Notes: generated by a model not told the origin, from the letters alone. 64,000 nucleotides of DNA from Sporocytophaga myxococcoides (GCF_000775915.1 NZ_BBLT01000011.1:62001-126000); one strand, 5' to 3'. Counted from the first letter of the stretch, positions 27,901-37,008 are shown. Numbers and translations are program-made.

Positions 27901-28289
27901 AGCGCATCAGGATAACTGACTATACAGAAATTATCTTCCCCTCTGTTATTCACAGCACTAAGCACCTCTGCACGCATAAGCACATTGGCATTTTCAGTTT
28001 CTTCAAACTTATAGGGCCTTTTATACGAGTTAGGGAAAAAATGAATGTTCATGTCCTGAAGAAGCACCTGCAGGTCATTTTGAAAAAAGGAAGCTTCTTC
28101 CTTGTCGTGAAGGATGAATAAGTGATTTCCAGGACTTAAACTGCATATAGCTGCTGACACTGCGGCATCCATACTGCCATTTAACCCTTTCAGACGGAAA
28201 CGTAAATTGCTGTCAGACTTTATCTTATCATGGAGAATCTGAACCAGGGGGTCTTCCTGATAAAGCCTTATTAAATCTTTTACTTTCAA
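24918..28289 (-). CDS. mfd: Transcription-repair coupling factor Mfd
   Basis: A 1123-residue ATP-driven DNA translocase that removes RNA polymerase stalled at lesions and recruits UvrA. Domains in order are a UvrB-like N-terminal region, the RNA-polymerase-interacting CarD-like domain (LHPGDFVVHADYGVGRFAGL, about 430-500), and the RecG-like helicase core with Walker A GDVGFGKTE (about 586-594), the DEEQ box (LLIIDEEQKFGV), TATPIPRTL, and the QMRGRVGRS motif. The C-terminal TRCF domain follows. Length is normal for the family. It is monocistronic as far as the sequence shows, divergent from the large GH8 gene. Confidence 0.97.
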   Translation of the reverse strand: MKVKDLIRLYQEDPLVQILHDKIKSDSNLRFRLKGLNGSMDAAVSAAICSLSPGNHLFILHDKEEASFFQNDLQVLLQDMNIHFFPNSYKRPYKFEETENANVLMRAEVLSAVNNRGEDNFCIVSYPDALTEKVINKKSLKSNSFTANVGEKVDLQFVTELLSTYDFEKTDFVYEAGQYSIRGGIVDIFSYSHDYPYRIELFGDEIESVRTFDPNTQLSVENKKTFSIIPNVQTKLLQEKRESFLEFLPDDTYIWVKDIELTLEIIERYFDRATLSFEQILKETGGSKLITSPVQLFENPEEFKKLLEGYKILEFGTRFYFDTDNLIEFSSKPQPPFNKEFSLLAENLKSYQEKDYTNVIAAESYHQIERLTTIFNEVDRFLKFQTMNAALRQGFIDDQLKLVCYTDHQIFEKYHRYKTKEKFSKSKAMTLKELRALHPGDFVVHADYGVGRFAGLEKVEVSGRQQEAIRLVYRDDDLLYVSIHALHKISKYAGKEGTPPPISKLGSGDWDTKKKRVKKQVKDIAKELISLYAKRKAAPGFKFDRDTFLQAELESSFIYEDTPDQAKATADVKADMELPHPMDRLVCGDVGFGKTEVAVRAAFKAATDGKQVAVLVPTTILAMQHYKTFSERLKGFPVNVEYVNRFKTAQQIKETIKRVEEGKTNILIGTHRLIGKDVKFKDLGLLIIDEEQKFGVKVKDKLKEFKVNVDTLTLTATPIPRTLHFSLMGARDLSIIATPPPNRQPVTTEIHAFNDTIIRDAVSYELKRGGQVFFVHNRVKDIEEMADRIKRLVPDAKMGVAHGQMEGDKLEKVMLKFVEAEYDVLVSTNIIESGLDIPNANTIIINSAHMFGLSDLHQMRGRVGRSNKKAFCYLLTPPVSTLPADSRKRLSALEEFSDLGDGFKVAMRDLDIRGAGNLLGAEQSGFISDLGFDMYHKILDEAIQELKETEFAELFKKELEAKDLHKPTDCQIETDLAVIIPETYVSNISERLSLYSTLDNIKTEEELQKYRASIIDRFGPLPEEVKDLVETVRLRWLAEGLGFEKLTIKNGTMKGYFVQNNDAYYKSDIFGKILLFAQKNPKKCKLKEVNKKPMIVFEDIDFMQQAMDTLQKINPAPVTEPVK

Positions 28290-28665
28290 ACTATTCTCTT
28301 TGTGAACTACAAATTTAAAAACATTGAGAGGCAGTATAAAATTCTTTCTGAATAAATAATATTCAAATAAGCAAAAAAGTTTGGAATGGACGTTTACTAA
28401 TTATGCTTAAATGGGTATTAATAGAATATTGTATAGAGGAAAACTGTTAAAAAACGAAGGTCGACGATAAAGTTTCTTAAAAAAGTACAATACGGGGAGG
28501 GTGATGTTTTCTTATTGTCACACCATATGTTACCCAGGATAGGGTAACATAAGTGTAACAACAACTCTTTAAAAACACATTAAATAAAGAATATGAAAAC
28601 AAATTATACTCACTGTCTTTTACGGCGACCCTAATTCAAGGTTTCAAAAAAAATTAAGTATATAA
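28290..28665. other. Divergent intergenic region mfd / GH8-DUF11 gene
   Basis: About 376 bp with promoters expected for both genes. Its only striking element is the long inverted repeat at 28516-28560, about 105 bp before the GH8-DUF11 start. No gene is seen, apart from an improbable 12-codon frame near 28593. Confidence 0.5.
28516..28560. promoter_or_regulatory. Long inverted repeat upstream of the GH8-DUF11 gene
   Basis: A perfect core TATGTTACCC/GGGTAACATA (28526-28551, 6-base spacer) is flanked by TGTCACAC and GTGTAACA, which pair with one mismatch and a one-base bulge. The total is about 45 bp. It could be an operator for a dimeric regulator of the secreted hydrolase or an RNA hairpin in its leader. 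It is not followed by a T tract, so a simple terminator is unlikely. Confidence 0.55.
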
Positions 28666-31600
28666 ATGAAGAGACTTTTACTATTTGTCATAAGTGCCTT
28701 TCTTCTTCAGATTCAAGGTTATTCTCAGATACCAGCTAACATCAATTCGGGAAATCCTAATTTTCCTTTCCCACAGTTTAAAGATTACAATCAGGGAGCT
28801 TTAAAAACAATAGCAAGCTCCGAGCATCATTCGGTAGGAGTAACCCATGCAGAACTGGAGCTTAGAATCAGAGAAGCATATCAGATGATCTGCAATAATA
28901 TGACGTACAACGTCACTCAGGGAACTACCGCCGGTCCATTGACAGTCAATGGTGTTAGATATATAATGCCGAATATAAATTCCCCTATAATGCATTGTAC
29001 CTGTGTTGAAGCCGATGGGTATTATTTATTGGCGGCAGCCTACATGGGAGATAAAAAAACCTATGACGGATATTACATGTGGATGCATGACCGTCAATTC
29101 CAAAAAACAGTGCGGTTTGTTGATAATGTGATGAATTCCCCCAACTATGGCTACAGCCCGGGAATTTCTGGAGCTGGATCCTTTGGGCCTTCCACAAACG
29201 TTTATGGAGGTGCTTTAGGTGGAAATTCTGCTTCTGACGGAGATGTGGATATTGCTCTTGCAATGCTTGTTGCCTGGAAGCAATGGGGTGATAATGGAGT
29301 CATCTGTAATGACCCGGAATTAGGCACTATCACTTACAAGGATGAAGCTATTAAGTATATCTCAACAATGGTTGATACCTTACTTTACGCACCTTCTCTT
29401 CCAATGAAAAAGTATATATCCGGTATAATCGGGTTGGATGGTTATATGAAAGGGGGAGATACCTGGAATGAGCTTACTAACTGGGCGCAGGGAGGATCGT
29501 ATCTGGGAATGAATCCGGAAAGAACAGGTGGAGACCAACAACATATTGATTATTATGCTCCGGCTTACTTCAGATCTTTTGGAGATATGCTTGAGGCAGA
29601 GGGGAAATCTCCCTGGTTGATTAAACAGTATAGAAGAGCAGAAGCATCGAGTGACTGGGCAATGGGAAAAATGGCCGAACAAGGTTTGGTTGGATTTGCA
29701 GGATGGTGGGCTTTGGATGCTGCTAACAACGCGTCTTATACAAGCTTTAATGATGGCGAGGATTTCAGACTGGGTTGGAGAACGGTATTAAATTATGTAT
29801 GGAATGGTAATCCTACTACTTCATGGGACCCAAGCAATACTCCAACTGGGCACCAGGTGATTCCTGGTGGCAATACTTATGAACTGGACTTTGCTAAAAA
29901 TAACGAGAAATTTTTATTAGATCCACAATCATATGGAAATGTCCCCTATAAGCTTCCTACTCAAGAGCTCGATATATGCGGACCGTCCACTATGACAACC
30001 TACCATAGTCCGACCGGAGCCAACATGGGAAGCTTGTATTTCAGGCTGAATAAAGCATTCGGTGCATTTTCTCCTTCTGCTGTGGCTGTGCAAAATTTCA
30101 GACTTATGTCAGAGATGTACAGAAAATGCGAAATTACATGGGATGGAGCTGACGGAGGTGCTCAAAAGTATACCGATTCTAATCCTCTGTATTTTCATGA
30201 ATTCTTCAGATTCCTTGGTATGATGGTTCTCACCGGTAACTGGCACGATCCTCTGGATATGATGCCTGAAGCAAATATGAAGATTTATAAGTCAGTAGAT
30301 AAAACCTATGCTTATATCGGGGATACACTTACATATAAAATTACTTACAGAAACTTTGGAAAGCCGTCGGCAACAGGGGTTGTAATTACAGACGAACTGC
30401 CTACCGGATTAACATTTTTATCTCAAAGTCCAAGAGCTGCAGGAGTAACCTTTTCCCAGGCGGCCAGCAAACTTACCTGGTCATTAGGTACTGTTCCCGG
30501 AACAGAAATCGGCGTTCCTGCAAATCTGGCTCAGACTATGGACACCATTACTTTAAAAGTAATTGTCAACAGCAATGCCCCAGCGAGAATTTGTAATTCT
30601 GCTACCATTACGGCAACAAACGGTTCCGGTTGGACTAGCAACGAATATCCGAATAATATTACCGAGACTATGGAAAGGAATTGTGTAGATATACTTAATG
30701 AGAAACCACTTTCTATAGTAAAATCAGTAAACAGAAGTATTGTGCAAGTAGGGGATAGTATTGTTTATACAATTAAAGTAAAGAACACCTCTGTTGCATT
30801 CTTAAACGGAGGAAGACCGGGCGTCCATTTTTCAATGGGCTTGCAGCCTTTTACAAACCCTGCAAATGAATTGAAAATGAACTTCAGATTCTTTCATGGC
30901 GCACAGGAAGCTTATATCAACCTCAAAAATTACAGAGTCTCATATTTCCTGAAAGAAAATGGCCCTCCAGCCTGGCAGGTTGCAGTGGGAACTGCAGAGG
31001 GCTTTGGAACAGCTCCTCCAACATTGGGAGTACAACCGCTTGTTCCGGGACCTGGATACAATCACAGATTTTTCATTACATTTCCGGAAGCCCTTACAAC
31101 GGTAACTCAGCACCTTGCAGAGTATCGTGGTAATAGGGAAATGATACACCGTGGAGAACTAGCTCCTCCACGCATGGAAGCTAGGGTCTTTACAAATCCT
31201 AACGGAAGCTTTAACTTTTCGGACGACTGGAGTTATGAGGCTGCCTTAAACACGACAGGTGCTTCAAATGATCTGCAAACATTAATTACCAATGACTGGT
31301 CAGACCCGGACAACTTGGATGTTCCATTAAACAAATACCATCCTGAGGCTTGTGGAACAACGTCTAAAATTTCCAACAAAGTGCTTGTGGAAGAATGGGA
31401 TGGCTATACCTGGAGAAGAATATTAGGTACATCTCCAGCTTCAGGTCGTGAACTTAACAATATCATAGTTAAAGACACTTTACCTAATTCAGTAACATTT
31501 GGTGGATTTATTACAGGTTATCCTGTAGGAACTTTAGCTGGACGTGTGATTACCTGGCCTACAGTTTCTCAACTACTGGTAAATGACTCTATTGAATATA

Positions 31601-33252
31601 AATTTTGGGTCAGAGTTAAAGATGCAGCCTTCTTTAACTGCCCTGCCGGACCTACGCCTGATGAAATCATCAACACGGGCTATGCAAAAGCCGATAATGA
31701 ACCATGGGTGAAAGATACCGCTAAAACAAAAGTGAGCTGTGATGCTGTATTTATTCCAGACCCTAGTGTTTCCAAGAAAGCGGATAAAGCTAATTATTTT
31801 ACCGGTGATGATATTACTTATACTGTAGTCTACAAAAACAAGTCAGGTACTGTTGTTTCTTCAATCGGAACTACTGCAGATTGGAGACAAGTGGAAGGCA
31901 ATCCGTTTACCTTTTCCGGAGGTAATATGATTATCAGTGGTGCAGGACTTAATGGCGCCACAGGCTCCAACTTGATGACTCATAAATTTTCTCATGGGAA
32001 AAACGGCTCTATTAATACTACTATTAATCTGGCAACATATCAGGAAATTTATGCACTTGTTTTCAGGCAAAACGGGAATAAGTGGTATGAAATACGGATG
32101 AAAAAAGAATACAATGGAATAGTATTAAGCTTATGGGATCATGGTTATAGTGCAGCAGGTTATACTCAGCTTATGTCAGAACCGACTAATACAGCATTCC
32201 CTGCAGGATTTACAGATATAGATATTAAACTTGAACTGTTTGAGGACAAAGCATCTTTCTCTCTGGTAGCAAGTGGTGTGACAATGCCAGGTACCCCACA
32301 GTATATTCATACAGGCCTGCAAAAGGTAGCTGGATATGCCGGTTGGAGAAGTACCAACAATGATGCATCCACAGTCAAAAAATGGAATACATGGCTAGAC
32401 TCAGGCTTCGATATAGTTATGAGAGATCCGATACCTGCTGGAGTAACATTTGTATCTGCTACAGATGCAGACCTGAGTGGCTGCCCTAGTTGTTCCCCTG
32501 CTGTCATCTCAGGAACAAATACAGCAGGTTCTGTTATTTATACTAAGATTAATGGACCTGTCCTTGCAAATGATTCTGTAAAATATGTCTGGAAAGGAAA
32601 TATAGCTAGTTGTCCTGCAACCGGGCTACTTATTAATACTGCTTATATTGATATCAAAGGAATTACACCATCCCCTTCTGCACAAGTCGTGACTGGTTGC
32701 GATGTGACGACTACGCCTCTTAACTTCCTTTCATTTGAAGTTAGACAGGCTGAGAAAACAGTATACCTGAATTGGATTACTGCTAATGAGCAAAATGTTT
32801 CTCATTTCAATATTCTTGTTAGTCAGGATGGAAAAACCTGGAATGTTGTTCCGGCGAAGGTTCCCGCAAGGAATCAATCAATGAATACATATAAGTTTAT
32901 ACTGCCAGCTAGCAACTCAGGCATTACTTATTATAAAATTCAGGAAGTTGATAAGGATGGCAAGACAGATTTCAGTAAAGTGAAAAGTCTGAACTTCGGA
33001 ATCGAAGATGAATTTTATGTGTATCCTAACCCTGCGGACGATAAGGCGCATATCAGATACAGCCTGAGCGGAGAAAAGGTTCTCAGCGCTATCATTTATG
33101 ACGTACACGGTAGAAAGATATTTGAAAAGACCTTCACGGCTCTGTCTGAAAAAGGAGAAATTACGATTGATCTTGATATTGCTTCCGGTCTATATATTTT
33201 GGAAGTCGTGACGGACACTTTTGTAAAAGACATCAAGCTCATAAAAAAGTAG
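28666..33252 (+). CDS. Giant secreted GH8-family protein with interrupted DUF11 domains and T9SS domain
   Basis: A 1528-residue secreted protein with a signal peptide (about 1-20, ending YSQ). A GH8-like catalytic domain (about 25-535) carries CVEADGYYLLAAAYMGD (acid Glu about 115) and NSASDGDVDIALAMLVAWKQ (Asp about 190), the style of GH8 endoglucanases. Three DUF11-type domains follow, each opening with a KSVDK/GD-x-x-xYxIxYxN half and closing with a DELPTGLTF-type half (about 541-675, 681-1023, 1032-1347). In the second and third, about 180-215 residues are inserted between the halves. A WxTANEQNVSHF module (about 1350-1445) and a T9SS sorting domain (YPNPADDKAHIRYS onward) finish it. Probably a surface-exposed cellulase or related glucanase. 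Confidence 0.85.
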   Translation: MKRLLLFVISAFLLQIQGYSQIPANINSGNPNFPFPQFKDYNQGALKTIASSEHHSVGVTHAELELRIREAYQMICNNMTYNVTQGTTAGPLTVNGVRYIMPNINSPIMHCTCVEADGYYLLAAAYMGDKKTYDGYYMWMHDRQFQKTVRFVDNVMNSPNYGYSPGISGAGSFGPSTNVYGGALGGNSASDGDVDIALAMLVAWKQWGDNGVICNDPELGTITYKDEAIKYISTMVDTLLYAPSLPMKKYISGIIGLDGYMKGGDTWNELTNWAQGGSYLGMNPERTGGDQQHIDYYAPAYFRSFGDMLEAEGKSPWLIKQYRRAEASSDWAMGKMAEQGLVGFAGWWALDAANNASYTSFNDGEDFRLGWRTVLNYVWNGNPTTSWDPSNTPTGHQVIPGGNTYELDFAKNNEKFLLDPQSYGNVPYKLPTQELDICGPSTMTTYHSPTGANMGSLYFRLNKAFGAFSPSAVAVQNFRLMSEMYRKCEITWDGADGGAQKYTDSNPLYFHEFFRFLGMMVLTGNWHDPLDMMPEANMKIYKSVDKTYAYIGDTLTYKITYRNFGKPSATGVVITDELPTGLTFLSQSPRAAGVTFSQAASKLTWSLGTVPGTEIGVPANLAQTMDTITLKVIVNSNAPARICNSATITATNGSGWTSNEYPNNITETMERNCVDILNEKPLSIVKSVNRSIVQVGDSIVYTIKVKNTSVAFLNGGRPGVHFSMGLQPFTNPANELKMNFRFFHGAQEAYINLKNYRVSYFLKENGPPAWQVAVGTAEGFGTAPPTLGVQPLVPGPGYNHRFFITFPEALTTVTQHLAEYRGNREMIHRGELAPPRMEARVFTNPNGSFNFSDDWSYEAALNTTGASNDLQTLITNDWSDPDNLDVPLNKYHPEACGTTSKISNKVLVEEWDGYTWRRILGTSPASGRELNNIIVKDTLPNSVTFGGFITGYPVGTLAGRVITWPTVSQLLVNDSIEYKFWVRVKDAAFFNCPAGPTPDEIINTGYAKADNEPWVKDTAKTKVSCDAVFIPDPSVSKKADKANYFTGDDITYTVVYKNKSGTVVSSIGTTADWRQVEGNPFTFSGGNMIISGAGLNGATGSNLMTHKFSHGKNGSINTTINLATYQEIYALVFRQNGNKWYEIRMKKEYNGIVLSLWDHGYSAAGYTQLMSEPTNTAFPAGFTDIDIKLELFEDKASFSLVASGVTMPGTPQYIHTGLQKVAGYAGWRSTNNDASTVKKWNTWLDSGFDIVMRDPIPAGVTFVSATDADLSGCPSCSPAVISGTNTAGSVIYTKINGPVLANDSVKYVWKGNIASCPATGLLINTAYIDIKGITPSPSAQVVTGCDVTTTPLNFLSFEVRQAEKTVYLNWITANEQNVSHFNILVSQDGKTWNVVPAKVPARNQSMNTYKFILPASNSGITYYKIQEVDKDGKTDFSKVKSLNFGIEDEFYVYPNPADDKAHIRYSLSGEKVLSAIIYDVHGRKIFEKTFTALSEKGEITIDLDIASGLYILEVVTDTFVKDIKLIKK

Positions 33253-33261
33253 TGTTTAAAA

Positions 33262-33310
33262 TAGTAATGCAGTAATAAATTGAAAAAATTACTGCATTAC
33301 TTCTATTTTT
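33262..33310. terminator. Rho-independent terminator between convergent genes
   Basis: GTAATGCAGTAAT pairs with ATTACTGCATTAC (33264-33300) and is followed by TTCTATTTTTTT. It ends the GH8-DUF11 transcript and may also act on the thioesterase transcript from the other side. Confidence 0.85.
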
Positions 33311-33709
33311 TTAACTGCCAAAATCCTTCAGTATCCTCACAGGCTTTTTATCTTCTCCCACAGCAACCATAGTAAATAAGCCCTCAATTGCTTTTTCCCT
33401 TTTCTCATGATACATCTCTTCCACGTAGATTTCTACTTTTACCTGAATGCTGGTATTCCCTACATGCTCTATCTTGCCAACGATTTCAATGATTGTCCCT
33501 GCTGGAATCGGCCTTTTGAAATCTATTTTATTTGTTGAAACAGTAACAAGTCTGAGCTTGCTGAATCTTGTTGCTGTGATGAAGGCAACTTCATCCATAT
33601 ATGCAAGAGCAGCCCCTCCGAAAAGTGTATCATAGTGATTCACTGTGTTGGGAAAAATTGCCTTAAATTGACGTGTCTCCGCTTCTTTAATTCTGGTTTC
33701 TAAATCCAT
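33311..33709 (-). CDS. Acyl-CoA thioesterase, hotdog fold (YciA-like)
   Basis: A 132-residue single-hotdog protein predicted to hydrolyse acyl-CoA in the cytoplasm. NHYDTLFGGAALAYMDEVAF matches the conserved N-H-x-x-T-L-F-G-G motif with the catalytic Asp/Glu of this family, and a central strand reads TVSTNKIDFKRPIPAGTIIE. Length is normal for a one-domain member. It is monocistronic between a convergent secreted-protein gene and a divergent TonB receptor gene. Confidence 0.92.
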   Translation of the reverse strand: MDLETRIKEAETRQFKAIFPNTVNHYDTLFGGAALAYMDEVAFITATRFSKLRLVTVSTNKIDFKRPIPAGTIIEIVGKIEHVGNTSIQVKVEIYVEEMYHEKREKAIEGLFTMVAVGEDKKPVRILKDFGS

Positions 33710-33925
33710 ACTCTCATTTTTTTACAATATAAATCTGTAATAATCATTAAAAAAATGTCAACCCATTTGTTATTATGGTAAACTAAAGTATTGATTGTTA
33801 TGATCAAAAAGATTTTTTAGAGTGTAATGGTTCATTCCTGGTAAACAATTCCCCTTCATAATAGTCTTATATTTAAATTTTAGGCCAATCTAAAAATATT
33901 ATATCATTTATCTAAATTTAATTTT

Positions 33926-33933
33926 TATATTTG
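33926..33933 (+). promoter_or_regulatory. Candidate -7 promoter element (TATATTTG)
   Basis: TATATTTG matches the Bacteroidota TAnnTTTG -7 box, 17 bp before the TonB receptor ATG, implying a very short leader. No matching TTTG -33 box is present at the expected spacing. AAATTTAAATTTAAAT directly downstream is palindromic and could bind a metal-responsive repressor. Confidence 0.45.
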
Positions 33934-33950
33934 ACAAAATTTAAATTTAA

Positions 33951-36230
33951 ATGGAACTAAAAATTAAACATATATTTTTTCTGTTGATTTTAAGCCTTTT
34001 ACTTAGCGTAAATGAAGGCTGTGGTCAGACATCCTATATAAAGGGGAACGTAAGTTCAGCAGGAGAACCGGTCATAGGAGCTCTGGTGATTATAGAAAGC
34101 CTGAATCAGAGCCAATTGACCGACACACTTGGAAATTTTGCTTTTCAACAATTAAATCATGGAACTTATAAGATTAAGGTTCAGGCCATAGACTATCAGA
34201 ATTATGAAAGAACTGTAACGCTGAAAACAGGTGACAATAAAAAACTTGACATACAGCTGGATGCATTTAAATCAGAACTTAATGAAGTAGTCGTGACGGG
34301 TACAATGAAAGAAGTAAGCAGAACTTCCTCTCCAATCCCTGTAGAAGTGTATACACCAAACTACTTTAAGAAAAACCCGACACCAAGCCTGTTCGAAAGC
34401 CTTCAAATAGTGAATGGAGTGCAACCTCAGCTCAACTGCAATGTCTGCAATACCGGAGATATCCATATAAACGGAATGGAGGGGCCTTATACAATGATTA
34501 CCATTGATGGAATGCCAATTGTAAGTAGCCTGTCAACTGTATACGGACTAAGCGGAATCCCAAACAGTATGGTTCAAAGAATCGAGGTAGTTAAAGGCCC
34601 GGCATCCACCTTATATGGATCAGAGGCTGTAGGAGGCTTAATTAATATTATCACAAAAGACCCATCTACATCTCCAAGGGGAACAGTCGACGTCTTTGCA
34701 ACATCTCAGCAAGAGCTTAATGCAGACGTATCGATAAGAAGTAATGCAGGAAAGCACACTTCCCTGTTGGGAATAAATTATTTCAACTTCAAAAATAAAC
34801 TTGATGTAAATAACGACCACTTTACAGATGTCACACTACAGGACCGAATTTCAGTTTTTAACAAATGGAATTTTAAAAGAAAAAATAACAGGTTAGCATC
34901 TGTCGCCGGACGATACATCTATGAAGATCGCTGGGGAGGAGAGCTAAACTATGAGAATAAATTCCGTGGAACAGACAGTGTTTATGGAGAATCCATCTAC
35001 ACAAAAAGATATGAATTGATTGGAGTTTACCAGCTTCCAGTGAAAGAGAAAATAACATTTCAGTTTTCACTTAATTCCCATCATCAGAATTCGGTTTATG
35101 GGGTAATGCCTTTTATTGCCCAGCAATATATAGGCTTTGCACAGTTTTTATATGACAAAAAACTTTCAGCAAGACATGATTTGTTAATAGGTCTGCCTTT
35201 CCGTTATATTTATTACGATGATAATACTCCCGGAACCAGCTCTGCAGATATCGCGGAACCTGTCAACGCCCCTCAGAAGACTTTTCTTCCGGGGATATTT
35301 GTGCAGGAAGAGTTTGCCATAAATACCAAACTCAAGAGTCTTGCGGGTTTGCGGTATGATTATAATTCAATTCATGGTTCTATTTTTACACCTCGAATCA
35401 GCTTTAAATATGATCTTTCAAAAACAAATATTATCAGACTAAGTGGTGGTAATGGATACAGAACTGTAAATCTTTTTACTGAAGATCACGCAGCATTAAC
35501 AGGCTCCAGAGAAGTGATCATTTCACATGAGCTGAAGCCCGAGAAATCATATAATGCAAACCTAAATTACCAGAAGTTCATTAATACAAAAAAGGGGTTT
35601 ATAGGGCTTGATCTGAGTTTGTTCTACACTTACTTCACAAATAAAATTATTGGTGATTTTCTGACAGATCCGGATAAAATCATTTATGACAATCTTAATG
35701 GGTATGCTATTTCCAAAGGAATTACTTTAAATACAGATTTCAGTTTTTCCTTTCCATTAAAGATCATTGCGGGTATAACTCTGATGGATGTATACTCTGT
35801 ACAAAAAGACAGCATTGGAGTAAACAGAAGGGTGCAGCAACTTCATGCGCCAAAGATTTCAGGCACATTTGCTGTAACTTATAAGATCAATCAATTAGGT
35901 ATTGTTATAGATTATACAGGAAGGGTAACAGGGCCGATGGAATTACCAGTGCAGACCAATGACTATCGCCCATCCGTTTCACCATGGTTCAGTATCCAGA
36001 ATATTCAGATCACGAAAAAAATCAACAAACAGTTCGAGGTATATGGAGGAGTTAAGAATCTTTTGAACTATTTGCCGAAGTATTCTCTGCTTCGTTCCGA
36101 AGATCCGTTTGATAAAAGAGTGAATGACTCTGTGAGTAATCCAAATGGGTATACGTTTGATACAAGTTATAACTATGCACCCGTTCAGGGGATAAGGGGA
36201 TTTGCAGGAATTAGGTGGATTCTTCAATAA
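33951..36230 (+). CDS. TonB-dependent outer-membrane receptor with a CxxC motif in the plug
   Basis: A 759-residue receptor with a signal peptide (about 1-25), an N-terminal carboxypeptidase-regulatory-like domain (about 28-105), a plug domain (about 115-230) and a 22-strand-type barrel ending in an aromatic region (IRGFAGIRWILQ). The plug carries LNCNVCNTGDIHINGMEGPY, then VEVVKGPASTLYGSEAVGGL-type sequence, which places it near cobalamin/heme/metal-complex receptors. It is expected to import a bound ligand using TonB energy. The ligand is unknown; the two cysteines make a metal or metallophore plausible. No SusD or TonB gene is adjacent. Confidence 0.87.
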   Translation: MELKIKHIFFLLILSLLLSVNEGCGQTSYIKGNVSSAGEPVIGALVIIESLNQSQLTDTLGNFAFQQLNHGTYKIKVQAIDYQNYERTVTLKTGDNKKLDIQLDAFKSELNEVVVTGTMKEVSRTSSPIPVEVYTPNYFKKNPTPSLFESLQIVNGVQPQLNCNVCNTGDIHINGMEGPYTMITIDGMPIVSSLSTVYGLSGIPNSMVQRIEVVKGPASTLYGSEAVGGLINIITKDPSTSPRGTVDVFATSQQELNADVSIRSNAGKHTSLLGINYFNFKNKLDVNNDHFTDVTLQDRISVFNKWNFKRKNNRLASVAGRYIYEDRWGGELNYENKFRGTDSVYGESIYTKRYELIGVYQLPVKEKITFQFSLNSHHQNSVYGVMPFIAQQYIGFAQFLYDKKLSARHDLLIGLPFRYIYYDDNTPGTSSADIAEPVNAPQKTFLPGIFVQEEFAINTKLKSLAGLRYDYNSIHGSIFTPRISFKYDLSKTNIIRLSGGNGYRTVNLFTEDHAALTGSREVIISHELKPEKSYNANLNYQKFINTKKGFIGLDLSLFYTYFTNKIIGDFLTDPDKIIYDNLNGYAISKGITLNTDFSFSFPLKIIAGITLMDVYSVQKDSIGVNRRVQQLHAPKISGTFAVTYKINQLGIVIDYTGRVTGPMELPVQTNDYRPSVSPWFSIQNIQITKKINKQFEVYGGVKNLLNYLPKYSLLRSEDPFDKRVNDSVSNPNGYTFDTSYNYAPVQGIRGFAGIRWILQ

Positions 36231-36280
36231 AAAGTCCAAAAATATACTTGAGGCAAGGTTCATATTTCCCTTTCAAATAG

Positions 36281-36288
36281 TATATTTG
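36281..36288 (+). promoter_or_regulatory. Candidate -7 promoter element (TATATTTG)
   Basis: TATATTTG sits 33 bp before the start of the amidotransferase gene. A TTTG -33 box is not visible at the usual distance, so this is a partial match. Confidence 0.4.
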
Positions 36289-36321
36289 AAAAATCTGACT
36301 TTTAGAATTGAATAATTTGCT

Positions 36322-37008
36322 ATGAACATTCATTATTTAAGGCATGTAGAGTTTGAAGGGCTTGGATGTATAAAAGAATGGGCTAAAGTACCTGCCAACA
36401 GACTCACCGCGACCAAATTTTATGAAGATAATAAACTTCCTTTTGTTGATTTGTTTGACCTATTGATTGTAATGGGCGGACCGATGGGGGTGTACGAAGA
36501 AAGCCAGTACCCATGGATGAAAAAGGAGAAAGAACTCATTGCTAAAGCTATAGATAAAAATAAAAAAGTGCTTGGCATTTGCCTAGGTGCACAACTTATT
36601 GCTGATGTTTTGGGTGCAAAAGTATATAAGAACAAAGAGAAAGAAATTGGTTGGTTACCTCTGGATTTGACTGAAGAAGCTAAGAATAATAAATTATTTA
36701 ATGATTTTCAGTCGAAATCTACAGTATTTCAATGGCACGGAGATACTTTTGATATTCCTTCCGGTGCTAAAAGAATTGGATCAAGTGAAGCTTGCGAAAA
36801 CCAAGGTTTTATATATGGGGACAATGTTGTCGCATTTCAGTTTCACTTGGAAATGACTGCTAGTGGTATAGATAAGTTAATAGCTAACTGCGGGCATGAA
36901 CTGGTAAAAGGACGCTTCATTCAAACGCCAGAAGAATTGCGTAAAGAAGATTATCTCCCAACATCCAATGAGATGATGATAAACTTCTTAAATAAATTTG
37001 TAAAGTAA
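36322..37008 (+). CDS. Class I glutamine amidotransferase-like protein
   Basis: A 228-residue stand-alone GATase1 domain. The catalytic triad is present: Cys87 in GICLGAQ, His175 and Glu177 in QFHLEM. An oxyanion/glycine strand VMGGPMG lies at about 50-56. Such free-standing proteins (YfeJ/GuaA-N-like) are predicted to hydrolyse glutamine, or a gamma-glutamyl compound, for an unknown acceptor. No synthetase partner gene is adjacent. Its last 21 bp overlap the 3' end of the convergent LysE-family gene. Confidence 0.88.
   Translation: MNIHYLRHVEFEGLGCIKEWAKVPANRLTATKFYEDNKLPFVDLFDLLIVMGGPMGVYEESQYPWMKKEKELIAKAIDKNKKVLGICLGAQLIADVLGAKVYKNKEKEIGWLPLDLTEEAKNNKLFNDFQSKSTVFQWHGDTFDIPSGAKRIGSSEACENQGFIYGDNVVAFQFHLEMTASGIDKLIANCGHELVKGRFIQTPEELRKEDYLPTSNEMMINFLNKFVK

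Noticed and set aside
28593-28634. 12-codon frame before the GH8-DUF11 gene, considered as a leader peptide
   Set aside because: No attenuator hairpin or codon bias follows it, and the inverted repeat lies upstream of it rather than downstream.
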